64,000 nucleotides of DNA from Halomonas eurihalina (GTDB lineage Bacteria > Pseudomonadota > Gammaproteobacteria > Pseudomonadales > Halomonadaceae): assembly GCF_008274785.1 (NCBI RefSeq), contig NZ_VTPU01000007.1:62001-126000 (forward strand), given 5' to 3'. Both the position numbers and the translations under genes were made by a program. The notes beneath the pieces were generated by a model. That model made no database searches and was not told the DNA's origin. It saw only the letters and a program-made list of their open reading frames with translations. Positions 25,644 through 34,612 of this stretch are shown here, piece after piece. The first letter of the stretch is position 1. Every line of letters starts with the position of its first letter.

Positions 25644-25925
25644 ATGAGCACGGCAAGCCATACCTGTCACACGGATCCCAGCGATCCTCCTCCACGAAGA
25701 TGCCCTGACCTCGATGTCAGGGACCTGGAACAACGCACGCGCCTCATGCGCATCATCACCCGACTGATCGCCCTATCCGATCTCGGCAACCGCGACATCG
25801 CACGCCGCGCCGGCCTGCCGATGCAGAAGGTCAGCGACCTGCTCGCCGGACGCCTGGAACAGCTCACCATCGACGAGCTGCGGACCCTTCGCCGAACCAT
25901 CGACCCCGAGCTCACCTCTTCCTGA
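25644..25925 (+). CDS. Small helix-turn-helix (XRE-like) protein
   Basis: A 93-residue protein whose C-terminal two-thirds holds a helix-turn-helix: residues about 38-75 (IALSDLGNRDIARRAGLPMQ, then KVSDLLAGRL) resemble the XRE-type domain of small HigA-like antitoxins and phage-type regulators. The N-terminal 25 residues are polar and Cys/Pro-containing. No toxin gene of matching size sits beside it, so a complete toxin-antitoxin pair is not supported. The ATG at 25644 has GGAG five bases upstream; the open frame extends 60 codons further but without a ribosome site. Confidence 0.65.
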   Translation: MSTASHTCHTDPSDPPPRRCPDLDVRDLEQRTRLMRIITRLIALSDLGNRDIARRAGLPMQKVSDLLAGRLEQLTIDELRTLRRTIDPELTSS

Positions 25926-25989
25926 GCGGTGATCGTCGAGCGTAGAAAGCCAGCCACACGGCAAACATCAGTGACATGGAGGAATTCCC

Positions 25990-26676
25990 ATGCGACACCT
26001 CGCCACCGGCCTGCTGGCCACCGGACTCGTCATGGCCGCTGCGTCCCCCGCAATGGCCGATGGCCAGGCCACCCTCGAGGCTCAATCGGACCAGGGCAAC
26101 GTCACCATGAACGTGCGCTGGGCAGGCGAAAACCTTCTGCGGATGGACTTCCCCGACCAGTCACAGACCGGTTTCATGCTACTGCGCGACGGCAAGGGCT
26201 ACCTGGTCAGCCAGGTTCAGGGCCAGACCATGGTCATGGATATGGCCAAGCTCAAGGGAATGGCCGAAAACATGGGGGGAGGTGAAATCGAAACCCTCGC
26301 CGGCCAGCAGGCCAGCCAGGTGGATGCCCTCGAGGCGACAGGCGACAGCGAATCCATCGCCGGCCTCGAAGGCGATGTCTACCGGCTTCAATGGACCGAC
26401 AAGAACGGCACCGCGCACGATGACGAGCTCGTGCTCAGCGACGACCCTCAAGTGCTCGAGCTGATGTCCGCCTTCCACGACTATCAGCGCAGCATGACCG
26501 GCGAGTCAGACCCCATCGCCACGACGCTGGAAGAACGCGGCCTGGGCATGCTGCGCTTCGGCGATCGCTTCCGACTGGCCGAGCTGAACGACGCCTCGCC
26601 GGCGCCGGAAATCTTCGAACTCCCCGAGGATGCCAAGACCTTCGAGGACATGATGCGCTCGGCCATTTCGGAGTGA
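25990..26676 (+). CDS. Predicted periplasmic protein, DUF4412-like
   Basis: A 228-residue protein with a clear signal peptide (residues 1-23, cleavage after PAMA). The mature part is an acidic beta-rich sequence containing a central DGKGYLVSQVQGQTMVMDM segment, like small periplasmic proteins of the DUF4412 type. I do not recognise a specific function. A GGAGG site precedes the ATG by six bases. It ends only seven bases before the stop of the convergent ilvD gene, leaving no room for a terminator between them. Confidence 0.7.
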   Translation: MRHLATGLLATGLVMAAASPAMADGQATLEAQSDQGNVTMNVRWAGENLLRMDFPDQSQTGFMLLRDGKGYLVSQVQGQTMVMDMAKLKGMAENMGGGEIETLAGQQASQVDALEATGDSESIAGLEGDVYRLQWTDKNGTAHDDELVLSDDPQVLELMSAFHDYQRSMTGESDPIATTLEERGLGMLRFGDRFRLAELNDASPAPEIFELPEDAKTFEDMMRSAISE

Positions 26677-26682
26677 CTCCGG

Positions 26683-28371
26683 TCACTCCAGTCGATCGGT
26701 CACCGCGCCCATCGAGGCCGAGCTGACGACCCGCGCGTACTTGGCCAGGGCGCCCCGGGTATAGCGAGGCTCGGGGCGCTGCCAGGCGGCGCGGCGACGC
26801 GCCAGTTCGGCATCGTCCAACGCCACCTCGATGGTATTGGCCTCGGCATCGATGGTGATGCTGTCGCCATCCTCCACCAGCGCCAGCGGGCCGCCATCGA
26901 AGGCCTCGGGCGTGACGTGACCGACCACGAAGCCGTGGCTGCCCCCGGAGAAGCGCCCGTCGGTGATCAAGGCCACCTGATCGCCGAGGCCCCGCCCCAT
27001 GATCGCCGAGGTTGGCGTCAGCATCTCACGCATGCCGGGCCCGCCGCGCGGTCCCTCGTAACGAATGACCACCACATCGCCGGCCACCACGCCGCCGTCG
27101 TTGATACTCGCCTGGGCCTGCTCTTCGGAACCGAACACCCGTGCCGTGCCGGTAAAGCGGGTGCCTTCCTTGCCGGTGATCTTGGCCACCGCGCCTTCCG
27201 GCGCCAGATTGCCGTAGAGGATGCGCAGGTGGCTCTCGTTCTTGAGCGGCGCCTCGAGAGGCGCGATGATCGACTGGCCTTCGGGATAGGGGGCAACATC
27301 CGCCAGGTTTTCCGCCAGGGTCCGCCCCGTCACCGTCAGGCAATCGCCATGCAGCAGGCCCGCGTCGAGCAGGGTCTTCATCAATGGCAGGATGCCGCCG
27401 ATGGCGACCAGCTCGCTCATCATGTAGTGCCCGCTGGGGCGCAGGTCGGCGAGCACCGGCACGCGGCGGCCGATGGCGGTGAAATCCTCGAGGCTCAGCG
27501 ACACGCCGATGGTGTCGGCCATGGCGATCAGGTGCAGCACGGCATTGGTCGAGCCGCCCAGCGCGATCACCACCGTGATGGCATTCTCGAAGGCCTCCCG
27601 GGTCATGATGTCCGAGGGCTTGATGTCATGATCGAGCAGGTTCAGCACCGCCTCCCCTGCCGCATGACTGTCGGCTCGCTTCTCGTCCGACACGGCATTC
27701 TGGGCAGAACTGCCCGGCAGGCTCATGCCCAGCGCCTCGATGGCCGAGGCCATGGTGTTGGCGGTGTACATGCCGCCGCAGGCACCGGGGCCGGGAATCG
27801 CCGTTTCCTCGATACGCTTCACGTCGATGAGGTCGAGATCGCCGCGACTGTGGGCGCCCATGGCCTCGAATACCGAAACCAGGTCGGTATGATCGGCACC
27901 GGGCATGATGGTACCGCCATAGACGAAGACACTGGGGCGATTCAGCCTGGCCAGTCCCATCAGGCACCCCGGCATGTTCTTGTCGCAGCCGCCCAGCGCC
28001 ACCAGGCCGTCGAAGCCCTCGCAACCGGCTACCGTCTCGATGGAGTCGGCAATCACCTCCCGCGACACCAGCGAGTACTTCATGCCCTCGGTGCCGTTGG
28101 CGATGCCATCGGAAATGGTGATGGTGTTGAAGATTACGCCCTTGCCACCGGCCGCATCGGCACCGGCACTGGCCCGATCAGCCAGCTCGCCGAGATGGCT
28201 GTTGCAGGGCGTGACCTGACTCCAGGTCGAGGCGATACCCACCTGCGGCTTGCTGAAGTCGTCATCGGAAAAGCCCACCGCGCGCAGCATGGCGCGGCTG
28301 GCCGACTTGCCGACGCCATCCACCACCGGGGCGGAATAGCGACGACGTGCATCACTTGGCATATCGCTCAT
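26683..28371 (-). CDS. ilvD: Dihydroxy-acid dehydratase
   Basis: A 562-residue IlvD/Edd-family enzyme, converting 2,3-dihydroxy-3-methylbutanoate and its homologue to the 2-oxo acids of branched-chain amino acid synthesis. Iron-sulfur cluster ligands are Cys56 (TPCN), Cys129 ([10 protein letters not shown]) and Cys198 (PGACGG). The substrate/Mg site follows in [17 protein letters not shown]. This length and the Cys spacing fit the [2Fe-2S] class. GAGGAG precedes the ATG. It stands apart from other ilv genes and is transcribed alone or after the symporter gene (102-base gap upstream). Confidence 0.96.
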   Translation of the reverse strand: MSDMPSDARRRYSAPVVDGVGKSASRAMLRAVGFSDDDFSKPQVGIASTWSQVTPCNSHLGELADRASAGADAAGGKGVIFNTITISDGIANGTEGMKYSLVSREVIADSIETVAGCEGFDGLVALGGCDKNMPGCLMGLARLNRPSVFVYGGTIMPGADHTDLVSVFEAMGAHSRGDLDLIDVKRIEETAIPGPGACGGMYTANTMASAIEALGMSLPGSSAQNAVSDEKRADSHAAGEAVLNLLDHDIKPSDIMTREAFENAITVVIALGGSTNAVLHLIAMADTIGVSLSLEDFTAIGRRVPVLADLRPSGHYMMSELVAIGGILPLMKTLLDAGLLHGDCLTVTGRTLAENLADVAPYPEGQSIIAPLEAPLKNESHLRILYGNLAPEGAVAKITGKEGTRFTGTARVFGSEEQAQASINDGGVVAGDVVVIRYEGPRGGPGMREMLTPTSAIMGRGLGDQVALITDGRFSGGSHGFVVGHVTPEAFDGGPLALVEDGDSITIDAEANTIEVALDDAELARRRAAWQRPEPRYTRGALAKYARVVSSASMGAVTDRLE

Positions 28372-28473
28372 GCGGGTTCTCCTCGGGTCTCGGCTCGCTA
28401 GTCAGGCCTTAGAGGGTGGCTGGCCACACCCGCGCTGGCAACCCGAAAAGGTTTGCCCACTGGCACTCGCGAT

Positions 28474-29880
28474 TCAGGAGACACCCTCGGAGGCGACCGA
28501 CCGAGAACGTCGGGCGGGCCGACACCAGGCAATCAACAGACTGACCAGCGTCGAGGCGACCAGGGCGCAGAGAAACGGCGACAAGGTGGGAATGCCACCC
28601 GGGAAGCTGGCCGCCTGCACGCCCTCCATCAGGCTGCCCTGGGCCACCCAGCCCGGCACGACCGCGCCCACCAGACCTGCCGCACCGCCGGCCATCGCCG
28701 CCAGGGAACTCATCCGCCGCCAGACGCCCAGCAATACCGGCACCACGGTGGCCGCGCACAGCAGATCGGCGATCAGAAACAGCCGCAACACGGAGAGCTC
28801 CTGCAGGGCGACCACCACCACCGGGATCATCAGGACCACGGTGACCAGCCGCGCGGTGCCGATGGACAGCCCACGACGCCCGGAGCCCGCCACCACCAGG
28901 GAGGCGATGGCGTTCTGCAGGGTATCCACGCTCGACGCCACCAGGGTGACGGCCAGCACCAGTGCCGGCACGGCCAGCCAACCCGGCGCCTCGGCCAGCA
29001 GCGCGAAGAAGGGAATCGGCGGCTCGCCCAGCGGCAATCCATGCATGGCGGCCAGAATGCCGAGGCCACCGATCACCATGACCACCAGCAGCACGCCAAC
29101 CCCGCCCAGCAGGGCGCCGCGGCCCAGTGCGCCATTCGTCTCGGCGGCCCAGACGCGCTGCCAGTACCCCTGGTGGAACAGTTCCGCCGCCGTGACCGCG
29201 ATGATCAGGGTCAAGGCCACCGAGAGGGCATTCACCGAAGGCGTGGTCGGCATTGCCGCGTTTTCCGGCAAGGGCGGCAGGACCCAGACCACCACGCCGG
29301 CCACCAGCACCAGAAGCGCCAGCAGCAGCCAGCCCTGCCAGCGATCCGTGGCCAGGCTGGCCCGCAGTCCACCCACTGCCGTGTACACCAGGGTGACGAC
29401 CGCCACGCCCATCACCACCAGTCCCGCCGGCACCTCGGACAGCAAGGAAGCAATCGCCCCAATGGCCGTCAGCTCGGCGGCCAGGAAACACGCCATGTAG
29501 AGGATCGAAACGAGCGTGACCCAGCGCCGCACGCCCTGCCCATAGCAGGCCTCGGCGAACTCGCCGATGCTGCGCCCCTCGGGCAGGTACCGACGAATCA
29601 CCGGCCCGTACAGGCTCAGCACGATGAAGGGCAAGGCGGAGCCGAGGGCATAGCCAGCCAGCGCCAACGGTCCCACCATGGCACCGATTTCCGGTGGCGC
29701 AAAGAGAATCCAGGCCCCCATGCCCGATGCCAGGAAGGAAACGCCAAGCGAGCGGGCGCTCTGGGAGTTGCGAGCGGTCACATAGTCGTCGAGGGGGCCA
29801 TCGGCCCGGCGGGCCCGCAGGCCCAGATAGGCAAAACACAGCAGCGCCGCGCCGAGCACGGCTGACGTCAAGTAAGGCAT
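28474..29880 (-). CDS. Sodium:solute symporter under TPP riboswitch control, predicted thiamine or thiamine-precursor transporter
   Basis: A 468-residue SSS-family transporter with about thirteen helices. Typical pieces are the DDYVTARNSQSARSLGVSFLASGMGAW N-terminal stretch (residues about 31-57) and VTLVASSVDTLQNAIAS in the core. A TPP riboswitch lies directly upstream, with the gene's ribosome site inside its 3' end. Riboswitch control is the main clue that it imports thiamine, or its pyrimidine moiety. It resembles the predicted ThiV type described from comparative genomics, but orthology is not proven. No thi biosynthesis genes are in the window. Confidence 0.85.
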   Translation of the reverse strand: MPYLTSAVLGAALLCFAYLGLRARRADGPLDDYVTARNSQSARSLGVSFLASGMGAWILFAPPEIGAMVGPLALAGYALGSALPFIVLSLYGPVIRRYLPEGRSIGEFAEACYGQGVRRWVTLVSILYMACFLAAELTAIGAIASLLSEVPAGLVVMGVAVVTLVYTAVGGLRASLATDRWQGWLLLALLVLVAGVVVWVLPPLPENAAMPTTPSVNALSVALTLIIAVTAAELFHQGYWQRVWAAETNGALGRGALLGGVGVLLVVMVIGGLGILAAMHGLPLGEPPIPFFALLAEAPGWLAVPALVLAVTLVASSVDTLQNAIASLVVAGSGRRGLSIGTARLVTVVLMIPVVVVALQELSVLRLFLIADLLCAATVVPVLLGVWRRMSSLAAMAGGAAGLVGAVVPGWVAQGSLMEGVQAASFPGGIPTLSPFLCALVASTLVSLLIAWCRPARRSRSVASEGVS

Positions 29881-29888
29881 GTCGCACT

Positions 29889-29975
29889 TCCTCCGCCGGC
29901 GTGAACCGGATCAGGTTCCAGGGTCAGCGTCACGCGCTTTCTCAGCCCCGTCGGTACGAGACTCCCCTGGCGACA
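29889..29975 (-). ncRNA. TPP riboswitch (THI element)
   Basis: On the minus strand the conserved THI-box elements are present in order: GGGGAGTC near 29968, GGGGCTGAGA (29949-29940), then ACCTGATCCGGTT ending near 29903, then the GCCGGCGGAGGAAG tail. These match the pyrimidine-sensing and pyrophosphate-sensing helices of TPP riboswitches. The tail includes the GGAGG ribosome site of the symporter gene, whose ATG follows nine bases later, so translational control is likely. The stretch from 29976 to 30136 upstream has no gene and should hold the promoter. Confidence 0.94.
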
Positions 29976-30140
29976 GTGAATGAATTTTGGGGCACAGGGC
30001 ACGAAAATCGCCGTGTGCATGACGGCCCGAAAGGGCCGCCCGACAGCATGCCACACTCGTCGCCGGAAGACGAATGCCCCGGGACGCTTGGAGGTCTTCC
30101 TGGAAGTCGTCGAGCGCAGACGCTTTATGATAATACCCAG

Positions 30141-30281
30141 GTCTTGTACGAAAAGTCGGCGAGCGATGGGGTAGACAAGGCAAAAATCAGCGAAAGGACG
30201 GAGTTTACAGACGAGTAAATGAGTACTTTGAGCTGATTTTTAACGCCGTATAACCGAGCGCAGGCACTTTTCGTACAGACC
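30141..30281. repeat. MITE-like element, family A, full-length copy
   Basis: A 141-bp element with inverted ends GTCTTGTACGAAAAGT and ACTTTTCGTACAGACC. Its sequence aligns over its whole length with the copy at 57186-57324, including an interior TACGGCGTTAAAAATC and AGTACTCATTTAC on the minus strand. Its borders are CCAG on the left and CTAA on the right; the latter contains the reversed TAG stop codon of the deaminase gene. No protein is encoded. Confidence 0.85.
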
Positions 30282-31493
30282 CTAAAATGCCGTCTCGAGC
30301 ATCTCGGTCACCCTCAGCCGCTCATCGACCAGGCAGATCCGCCGCCACTTGTCGAAGGTCAGGCAAGGATGGGAAGCGCCGAAGGCCACCACATCGCCGA
30401 CCCGCACATCATCGGCGCCCTCGGGCAAGCGGATGAAGGCATGCTGGTCCATCAGCTTGGTGAGCTCCCAGCCCGCCACGCTCAATACCTCGTCCGCCGA
30501 GCCACCCTCGCGATAGCGGCGCAGTAGCTCGGGCAAGTGATCGAAGCCGATGTCGCGCTTGCCGATCGCCACGATCGTCAGTCCCGGCTCGGGCAACGAC
30601 TGCACCTGGGCGAAGACCTCAAGTGCTGGCCGCAGCCCTTCGTGCAGATCGGGACGCCGCGACAGCACGCCGCGCTGGGCCTGGCGGTAGATGCCGTGAT
30701 CGTGCACCACATAACAGCCCGGGCGAATCACCGGCGTAAAGCGTGAACGCAGCTCAGCGACATCGAAGGTCTCGGCGATCAGGTCATACCAGGCCGACCC
30801 CGAGGCGGTGATGATCGGGGCATCCACAGTGAACCGGCCCTCGTCATCCAGGCGACGGGCGGCCTCGACCAGCCGTGCGGCGTATTCGCGAATCGCCGGC
30901 ACCGGGTCCTCGGCATGCACCACCCCCTCGTAGCCTTCCATGCCAGCCAGCGCCAGGCCCGGCTCGGCATCGACGATCCGCGCCAGCTCGCTCACTGCCT
31001 CGACGGAACGGCAACCGGTGCGCCCGCCCTCGACGCCCAGTTCGATCAGCACCTTGAGGGTCAGGCCGCGTTCGGAGAAGAAGCGCCCCAGGGCCCGCGC
31101 ATTGTCCTCGCCATCGACCACGCAGTGGTAATCGGCGCCGGCTTCGAGCAGATCGGCAATGATCGCCATGTTGGCACGCCCCACCAGTTGGTTGGCCATC
31201 AACAACCGCTCGACCCCGCTGACGAAGGCCGCGCGGCACTGCGGCGCGGTGGCCAGAGTGATACCCCAGGCGCCGGCCTCGAGCTGACGGCGAAACAGTT
31301 CGGGCGTCATGGTGGTCTTGCCGTGCGGCGCCAGCTCTGCGCCATGCGACTCGGCGAAACGCTGCATCCACGCCAGGTTGTGCGCCAACGGCGCCGCCTG
31401 TATAGCGGCTGCCGGCAGGCTCACGCCCTCCAGCAGCGAAGCCCCGGATTCCGGGGTCCCCTTGTTGCCCATCTTCGGCGCCGTCTCGTGCAT
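30282..31493 (-). CDS. PLP-dependent D-amino acid deaminase (D-serine dehydratase / D-threonine aldolase family, DSD1-like)
   Basis: A 403-residue fold-type III PLP enzyme. Residues about 28-260 form the alanine-racemase-like barrel with the PLP Lys59 in APHGKTTMTPELF. The C-terminal domain ends with FGASHPCLTFDKW, whose His and Cys are the Zn ligands typical of DSD1-type D-serine dehydratases. It should dehydrate or deaminate D-serine or D-threonine-like substrates in the cytoplasm. It is divergent from an RpiR regulator and a D-aminoacylase/RidA operon, which supports D-amino acid catabolism. The start at 31493 has a GAGGAG site. Its TAG stop is part of a MITE border. Confidence 0.86.
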   Translation of the reverse strand: MHETAPKMGNKGTPESGASLLEGVSLPAAAIQAAPLAHNLAWMQRFAESHGAELAPHGKTTMTPELFRRQLEAGAWGITLATAPQCRAAFVSGVERLLMANQLVGRANMAIIADLLEAGADYHCVVDGEDNARALGRFFSERGLTLKVLIELGVEGGRTGCRSVEAVSELARIVDAEPGLALAGMEGYEGVVHAEDPVPAIREYAARLVEAARRLDDEGRFTVDAPIITASGSAWYDLIAETFDVAELRSRFTPVIRPGCYVVHDHGIYRQAQRGVLSRRPDLHEGLRPALEVFAQVQSLPEPGLTIVAIGKRDIGFDHLPELLRRYREGGSADEVLSVAGWELTKLMDQHAFIRLPEGADDVRVGDVVAFGASHPCLTFDKWRRICLVDERLRVTEMLETAF

Positions 31494-31582
31494 CTTATCA
31501 CTCCTCGTTTGCGGGCCTCGGCCTTGCGACATCGTCTGTCCGACGGCCTGCCTGATAAAAACTTTCATAGATATTGATTTAT

Positions 31583-31597
31583 TGTTAAAAAATAACA
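31583..31597. promoter_or_regulatory. Inverted repeat in the divergent deaminase/rpiR promoter
   Basis: TGTTA and TAACA flank five adenines in an AT-rich stretch between the divergent deaminase and rpiR-type genes. The position, 90 bases upstream of the deaminase start and about 80 upstream of the regulator, fits an operator or overlapping promoters. No more specific RpiR consensus can be asserted. Confidence 0.4.
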
Positions 31598-31675
31598 TAC
31601 CTTGATCGACAGGCAACTACTGGCCCTTCTCTAAGGAATTTCCCTAGGCCTTTCACCACACGCCAGGAGCCAACG

Positions 31676-32539
31676 GTGACTCAGGACATCGACATCCTGT
31701 CACGCATCACCAGCGATTTCGCCGGCTTGCGTGACGCCGAAAAGAAGGTCGCCGAGTTGATCTTCGCCGATATCGACTTCGTCAGCGAGGCCAGCATCGG
31801 TGCCATCGCCGAGCGGGCCGACGTCAGCGACGCCAGCGTGACCCGCTTCGCCCGTGCCGTGGGGTGTCAGAATGTACGCGACCTCAAGCTGCGCCTGGCC
31901 CGCGCCCTGGCGGCCGGGCGACGCTTCATCCAGGACGCCGGCGATACCGATGGGCTCGGCGCCGTCTACGACATCGCCACCCAGACGCTCGGTGTCAATC
32001 GCGAACTGATGGAACAGGCCGACGTCGCCGGAGCCATCGAACTGCTCGACGGCGCCCGCCAGATCCTGGTATTCGGCGCCGGTGGCGGCTCCACCATGCT
32101 GGCCCAGGAACTGCAGTTTCGGCTGGTCCGGCTGGGATACGCGATCAGTGCCTATCCGCAATCGCTGTTGCCACGCATGGTGGCCTCGACCCTGGAGCCC
32201 GACGATGTGGTGGTCACCCTCTCGGTGAGCGGCTACACGCCCGAAATCGTCGAGTCGGCACAGATCGCCCGCCAGTACGGTGCCAAGGTCGTGGCCATCA
32301 CCGCCAACGGCTCGCCCCTGGCCGAGACTGCCGATGTCGTGCTGCCGGTAGCCGCCCGCGAGACCGACTTCATCTATCACCCCTCGGCATCGCGCTATGC
32401 CGTGCTCGCCGCCATCGATGTGCTGGCCCTCGAACTGGCCCTGCGTCATCAGGATCGAAGCCGCGACAAGCTGCGCCGGCTCAAGATCACCCTGGACGCC
32501 CATCGCGGCGGCGACAACCGCCAGCCTCTGGGGGACTGA
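31676..32539 (+). CDS. MurR/RpiR-family transcriptional regulator
   Basis: A 287-residue regulator with an N-terminal RpiR helix-turn-helix (about residues 1-77: SDFAGLRDAEKKVAELIF, then ADVSDASVTRFARAVG) and a C-terminal SIS sugar-phosphate-like binding domain (about 125-255, with LVFGAGGGSTMLAQEL and VVTLSVSGYTPEIVESA). It starts at GTG 31676 after an AGGAG site. SIS-domain regulators usually bind phosphosugars, but RpiR members also control D-amino acid genes in such clusters. It is one base upstream of the D-aminoacylase start, so it is cotranscribed with that operon and likely autoregulates. Confidence 0.9.
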   Translation: MTQDIDILSRITSDFAGLRDAEKKVAELIFADIDFVSEASIGAIAERADVSDASVTRFARAVGCQNVRDLKLRLARALAAGRRFIQDAGDTDGLGAVYDIATQTLGVNRELMEQADVAGAIELLDGARQILVFGAGGGSTMLAQELQFRLVRLGYAISAYPQSLLPRMVASTLEPDDVVVTLSVSGYTPEIVESAQIARQYGAKVVAITANGSPLAETADVVLPVAARETDFIYHPSASRYAVLAAIDVLALELALRHQDRSRDKLRRLKITLDAHRGGDNRQPLGD

Positions 32540-32540
32540 C

Positions 32541-34022
32541 ATGCATCACGACCTGTTGATTCGCGGTGCCATGGTGCTCGACGGCACCGGCGCCGAGCCC
32601 TTTCCGGCTGACATCGCCGTGAGCGGCGAGCGCATCGTCGCCGTGGGAAGGCTCGGTGCGGACGACGCCACGACCGTCATCGAGGCACACGGGCGCTACC
32701 TGGCGCCGGGTTTCATCGATGTCCACACCCACGACGACACCAACGTCATCCGCACCCCCGAGATGCAGCCCAAGATCTCCCAGGGTGTGACCACGGTGGT
32801 GGTGGGCAATTGCGGTATCAGCGCTTCGCCCGTGACGCTGCGCGACAAGGTGCCGGATCCGATGAACCTGCTGGGCGGCGTCGAAGACTTCCGCTACCCG
32901 AGCTTCGCTGACTATGCCCGGGCGGTGGACGACGCCGTGCCCTCGGTCAACGTCGCCGCATTGATCGGCCATACCAGCCTGCGCAGCCAGGTGATGGACG
33001 ACTTCGCCCGCCCCGCCGAGGCGGTGGAGATCGAGGCCATGCGACGCTCATTGCGCGACGCCCTGGATGATGGCGCCCTGGGCATGAGCTCGGGACTGGC
33101 CTACCGCAACGCCTTTCACGCCCCCGACACCGAGATGCGCGCCCTGGTCGACGAGGTCGGCGCCGCCGGCGGCCTCTACACCACGCACCTGCGCGATGAA
33201 TTCGCCGGCCTGCTCGACGCCATGGACGAGGCCTACGCCACCGCCCAACACGGCCAGGCACCGCTGGTCATCTCGCACCTCAAGTGCGCCGGCGCCGGCA
33301 ACTGGGGCAATGCTCCCCTGGCTCTGTCCAGCCTCGAGAGGGCCGCGCGGGGACATCGCGTGCACTGCGACTGCTATCCCTACACGGCGGGTTCCTCGAC
33401 CCTCGACCTGGGGCAGGTCACCGATGAGATCGAGATTTTCATCACCTGGTCGGATCCGCACCCCGAGCAGGCGCGCCGGCCACTGGCCGACATCGCCGCC
33501 GACTGGAACCTCTCGCTGATGGACGCCGCGCGACGCCTGCAACCGGCCGGCGCCGTCTATCACAACATGAGCGAGGACGACATGCGCCGGGTGCTGGCCC
33601 ACCCGCTGTCGATGATCGGCTCCGACGGACTGCCCAACGACCCGCATCCGCATCCGCGCCTGTGGGGGGCCTTCCCCCGGGTACTGGCCCACTACAGTCG
33701 CGACCTGGGCCTGATGCCGTTGGCCGAGGCGGTACGCAAGATGACCGGCCTCTCGGCGACACAGTTCGGCCTGACCGACCGGGGCGTCATCCGTGAGGGC
33801 GCCTATGCCGACCTGACCCTGTTCGACCTGACGACGCTCGAGGACACCGCCGACTACGCCCGCCCCATCGCCGCGGCTCGCGGCATCGATCTGGTGATCG
33901 TCAACGGGACGATCGCCTATCGCGACGGGCACGTCACTGCACAACGCCGCGGACGCCTGCTGCGTCGCCAGCAACGCCTTTCTCCCACTCCCATTCATGC
34001 CATGACGGAGGACTCTCCATGA
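32541..34022 (+). CDS. N-acyl-D-amino-acid deacylase (D-aminoacylase)
   Basis: A 493-residue amidohydrolase-superfamily enzyme that removes the acyl group from N-acyl-D-amino acids. The metal site begins with HTH (His62, His64 in GFIDVHTHDD), and GNCGIS carries the Cys91 ligand characteristic of D-aminoacylases. Further on, ISHLKCAG and the late HPLSMIGSDGLPN hold the other ligands and the catalytic Asp. The ATG at 32541 follows the rpiR stop by one base; an earlier in-frame start is antisense-like and inside rpiR. The product D-amino acid would be passed to the divergent DSD1-like deaminase. Confidence 0.92.
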   Translation: MHHDLLIRGAMVLDGTGAEPFPADIAVSGERIVAVGRLGADDATTVIEAHGRYLAPGFIDVHTHDDTNVIRTPEMQPKISQGVTTVVVGNCGISASPVTLRDKVPDPMNLLGGVEDFRYPSFADYARAVDDAVPSVNVAALIGHTSLRSQVMDDFARPAEAVEIEAMRRSLRDALDDGALGMSSGLAYRNAFHAPDTEMRALVDEVGAAGGLYTTHLRDEFAGLLDAMDEAYATAQHGQAPLVISHLKCAGAGNWGNAPLALSSLERAARGHRVHCDCYPYTAGSSTLDLGQVTDEIEIFITWSDPHPEQARRPLADIAADWNLSLMDAARRLQPAGAVYHNMSEDDMRRVLAHPLSMIGSDGLPNDPHPHPRLWGAFPRVLAHYSRDLGLMPLAEAVRKMTGLSATQFGLTDRGVIREGAYADLTLFDLTTLEDTADYARPIAAARGIDLVIVNGTIAYRDGHVTAQRRGRLLRRQQRLSPTPIHAMTEDSP

Positions 34023-34411
34023 CCATCAAACGCTACGGCGCCGAAGGCGGCACCGGCACCGGCGGCCAGAAGCTGCCTTTCTCCCGCGCCGTCGAGGCCG
34101 GCGGTTGGCTGCGCGTCTCCGGCCAGACGCCCATGACCGACGGCGAAGTCGTCGAAGGCGGCATCGTCGAGCAGACCCGCCTGGCCTTCGACAACTGCCT
34201 GGCCATCATGCACGAGGCCGGCTACGGCGTAGAGGACGTGGTGCACGTCACCGCCGTGCTCACCGACGCGCGCTATTTCTCGTCGTTCAACAAGGTGTTC
34301 GCCGAGATCTTCAGTGGCCATCCGCCGGCGCGGATCTGCAGCGTCCAGGATCTGGTGGTCGACTGCAAGGTCGAGGTCGACGTCTCCTGCTACCGCGCCG
34401 ATCGCGCCTGA
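34019..34411 (+). CDS. RidA-family enamine/imine deaminase
   Basis: A 130-residue RidA/YjgF protein. The active-site Arg105 lies in PPARICSV, and VDCKVEVDVSC is the conserved C-terminal strand. RidA hydrolyses reactive enamines and imines made by PLP enzymes such as serine/threonine dehydratases, which fits the neighbouring DSD1-like deaminase. The start overlaps the D-aminoacylase stop by four bases (ATGA). The 201-base stretch after it, before the symporter, contains no gene and no strong terminator, so the symporter may be cotranscribed. Confidence 0.93.
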   Translation: MTIKRYGAEGGTGTGGQKLPFSRAVEAGGWLRVSGQTPMTDGEVVEGGIVEQTRLAFDNCLAIMHEAGYGVEDVVHVTAVLTDARYFSSFNKVFAEIFSGHPPARICSVQDLVVDCKVEVDVSCYRADRA

Positions 34412-34612
34412 CCACGACGGCCCGAAGCCGAAGAGAAGACACGGCTGAAAACAAGAAGAGCAAGGAGGGAACGACCGCGACACCCAGCGACCGTGCGAAT
34501 GAAAAGGCGCCGCGCCCCGGCAAGGACACGGCGCCACACAGCGATAAACACAGCATCCTTACCACTGCCTCGGTCGCGGCAACGACCGAGCCAACAAGTA
34601 TAAGAGGCATGT

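Noticed and set aside
25417-25925. Toxin-antitoxin module around the small HTH protein
   Set aside because: No second small gene with toxin-like features lies next to it on either strand.
26917-28401. A 494-codon open frame on the plus strand
   Set aside because: It is antisense to ilvD, whose identity is certain, and encodes no recognisable protein.
28453-29865. A 470-codon plus-strand frame and a 492-codon shifted minus-strand frame over the symporter
   Set aside because: Only the 468-residue minus-strand frame gives helices and SSS motifs; the others are shadows of it.
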